DNA of 5,501 bases from Comamonadaceae bacterium (GTDB taxonomy: Bacteria > Pseudomonadota > Gammaproteobacteria > Burkholderiales > Burkholderiaceae_C). Shown here in pieces: positions 4,108 to 5,501 of the stretch. The stretch covers positions 1-5,501 of the forward strand of contig CANCDA010000165.1 in assembly GCA_947374705.1 (NCBI GenBank), written 5' to 3'. Position 1 is the stretch's first letter. Every line of letters begins with the position of its first letter. Under the pieces are notes generated by a model that saw only the letters and a program-made list of their open reading frames with translations, did not search any database and was not told the DNA's origin. Position numbers and translations under genes: made by a program.

Positions 4108-5501
4108 AAAGTGCTAATCGCCTCGCGTACCTCTTGCACGCTCAAAATTTCGGACAGCACGAGCGGCGCGCGCCCGGCTTTGTAAAACACATAGACGGGC
4201 ACGCCATTGCGCCCGAGTTGCGCCAGTGCGGCGGTGATGGCTGGGTCACGGCGCGTCCAGTCGGCTTGCAGCATGACCACGCCTTTGGCCGCAAACGCGG
4301 CCTGCACCTCGGCATTGGCCAGGGTGGTTTTCTTGTTGTACTGGCAGGTTACGCACCAGGCGGCGGTGAAATCGACGAACACGGGTTTGTGGTCGGCCAG
4401 CAGTTGCTCTACTTTGCCGGGGTTCCAGGCCTGCCAGCCGTGAGGGGTGGACTGAGTGCCATTTTCGGCACTCAATTGAATGACAAATGGGCCGATAGAC
4501 CAAATAACGGCAACGTAAACAGCTATTAAAAGTGTAGCAATGACCATGCGCAAACGCCCCCGCAGCGAGAGCGACCACAGCACCGCACTCAAAGCCACCA
4601 AAATCGCCAGCAGCGCACCCGCCCCGTCAATGCCGCTTTGCTGGCCCAGTACCCACACCAGCCACACCACGGTGGCAAACATGGGGAAGGCCAGCAGCTT
4701 GCGCAAGGCGTCCATCCAGGCCCCCGGCTGGGGCAGGGCGCGCGCCACGGCGGGGATGAAGCTGGCCAGCAGGTAGGGCAGGGCCAGGCCCAAACCCAGG
4801 GTGGCAAAAATCATCAAGGCCTGGGCGGCGGGCAGGGTCACGGCCAGCCCAAGCGAAGCCCCCATGAAGGGCGCGCTGCACGGCGAGGCCACCGCCACCG
4901 CCAGCACGCCGGTGAGGAACGCGTCCAGCACCGGATGCTTGGCCTGGAACGCGGCCAGACCCGAGGGCAGCAAAGAGCCAAACTCAAACACGCCACCTAA
5001 GTTCAGCCCAATCACTGTGAACAGCGCGGCCAGTCCCGCCACCACGACCGGGTTTTGCAACTGAAAGCCCCAGCCCAAGCTCTCGCCCGCCGCGCGCAAG
5101 CCCAGCAGCAGCAGCCCCAAGGCCATGAAGCTCAACATCACACCGGCGGTGTAGGCCAGACCGCTGATGCGGTGGCTGCGGTGGTCGTCCGCATGGCGGG
5201 TGAAGTTCAGCACCTTGATCGCCAGCACCGGGAACACGCAGGGCATGAGGTTGAGGATCAACCCGCCTAACAAGGCGCCGATCAGCGCGGCCAGCAGGCC
5301 GAGCGGGACGGCAGGCGGGGCGCTGCCCGCGCGGGCATTGCCATCGAGCGCCGCTTGCAGCGCCGGGGAGATGGGTGTGGGCGCAGCCACGGCAGGCCAG
5401 ACCCCTGAGACCGGCAAGGTCACCCGCCAGCCGGGGCTGTTGGGTGCATCGCCCCCGCTGAGTTTGAGCACCGCCGCCAACTGCGCGGGGCTCTGGCTGC
5501 G
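4104..5501 (-). CDS. dsbD: Thiol:disulfide interchange protein of the DsbD/ScsB family, N-terminus cut off by the window edge
   Basis: DsbD-type proteins move electrons from cytoplasmic thioredoxin across the inner membrane to reduce periplasmic thiol proteins. The frame is open to the right edge, so 465 residues are visible and the start and most of the periplasmic N-terminal domain are missing. Residues 1-60 are the end of that domain and a linker; an eight-helix membrane domain follows (about 66-338) with the paired redox cysteines in NLMPCVFP (Cys88) and ASPCSAPFMG (Cys208). A C-terminal thioredoxin-like domain follows with AAWCVTC (Cys383, Cys386). All four conserved cysteines are present. 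The last part, GVPVYVFYKAGRAPLVLSEIL, looks more like ScsB-type or long DsbD variants than classical E. coli DsbD, so the dsbD symbol is broad. Its TGA overlaps the ATG of the CoA-binding gene. Apparent TTG start at 5480 is not the real start. Confidence 0.93.
   Translation of the reverse strand, partial: RSQSPAQLAAVLKLSGGDAPNSPGWRVTLPVSGVWPAVAAPTPISPALQAALDGNARAGSAPPAVPLGLLAALIGALLGGLILNLMPCVFPVLAIKVLNFTRHADDHRSHRISGLAYTAGVMLSFMALGLLLLGLRAAGESLGWGFQLQNPVVVAGLAALFTVIGLNLGGVFEFGSLLPSGLAAFQAKHPVLDAFLTGVLAVAVASPCSAPFMGASLGLAVTLPAAQALMIFATLGLGLALPYLLASFIPAVARALPQPGAWMDALRKLLAFPMFATVVWLVWVLGQQSGIDGAGALLAILVALSAVLWSLSLRGRLRMVIATLLIAVYVAVIWSIGPFVIQLSAENGTQSTPHGWQAWNPGKVEQLLADHKPVFVDFTAAWCVTCQYNKKTTLANAEVQAAFAAKGVVMLQADWTRRDPAITAALAQLGRNGVPVYVFYKAGRAPLVLSEILSVQEVREAISTL

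Overview
The window looks like chromosomal DNA of a GC-rich betaproteobacterium, most likely Burkholderiales/Comamonadaceae (Rhodoferax/Polaromonas/Acidovorax-like). This rests on the style of the PriA and uroporphyrinogen decarboxylase proteins, the GC-rich codon use, and a hemE-priA neighbourhood that I recall from betaproteobacteria. The genus assignment is inference. I see no mobile element, CRISPR array, tRNA or rRNA.

All six genes lie on the minus strand, so transcription reads from high to low coordinates. In that order they are: (1) a DsbD/ScsB-family thiol:disulfide reductase whose N-terminus is cut off by the right edge (5501-4104); (2) a small CoA-binding Rossmann protein of the YccU type (4107-3682); (3) a 126-residue two-helix membrane protein of unknown function (3685-3305); (4) hemE, uroporphyrinogen III decarboxylase (3240-2101); (5) a 113-residue two-helix membrane protein of unknown function (2062-1721); (6) priA, the replication-restart helicase, cut off by the left edge (1366-1). 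The first three are joined by two 4-base ATGA stop/start overlaps. hemE follows after 64 bases and the small membrane gene 38 bases after hemE, with no convincing terminator or promoter between them, so genes 1-5 probably form one transcription unit.

The most notable part is the gap of about 350 bases upstream of priA (1367-1720). It is AT-rich (65 of 100 bases in 1501-1600) in an otherwise GC-rich window. It holds two exact DnaA boxes (1461-1469, 1648-1656), a one-mismatch box directly beside the first (1473-1481), and a weaker one at 1403-1411. It also has two exact matches to the IHF consensus (1511-1523, 1566-1578), a long hairpin (1495-1528), and several shorter inverted repeats built on AGCAC/GTGCT. 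Together these resemble a replication origin or a DnaA-titrating/reactivating locus of the datA/DARS kind, lying immediately upstream of a replication-restart gene.

A second observation concerns PriA. Compared with E. coli PriA as I remember it, the segment that should form the winged-helix domain is reduced to a linker of about 32 residues. About 16 extra residues sit in a loop between helicase motif III and the zinc-binding module. All catalytic and zinc-binding motifs visible in the window are intact.
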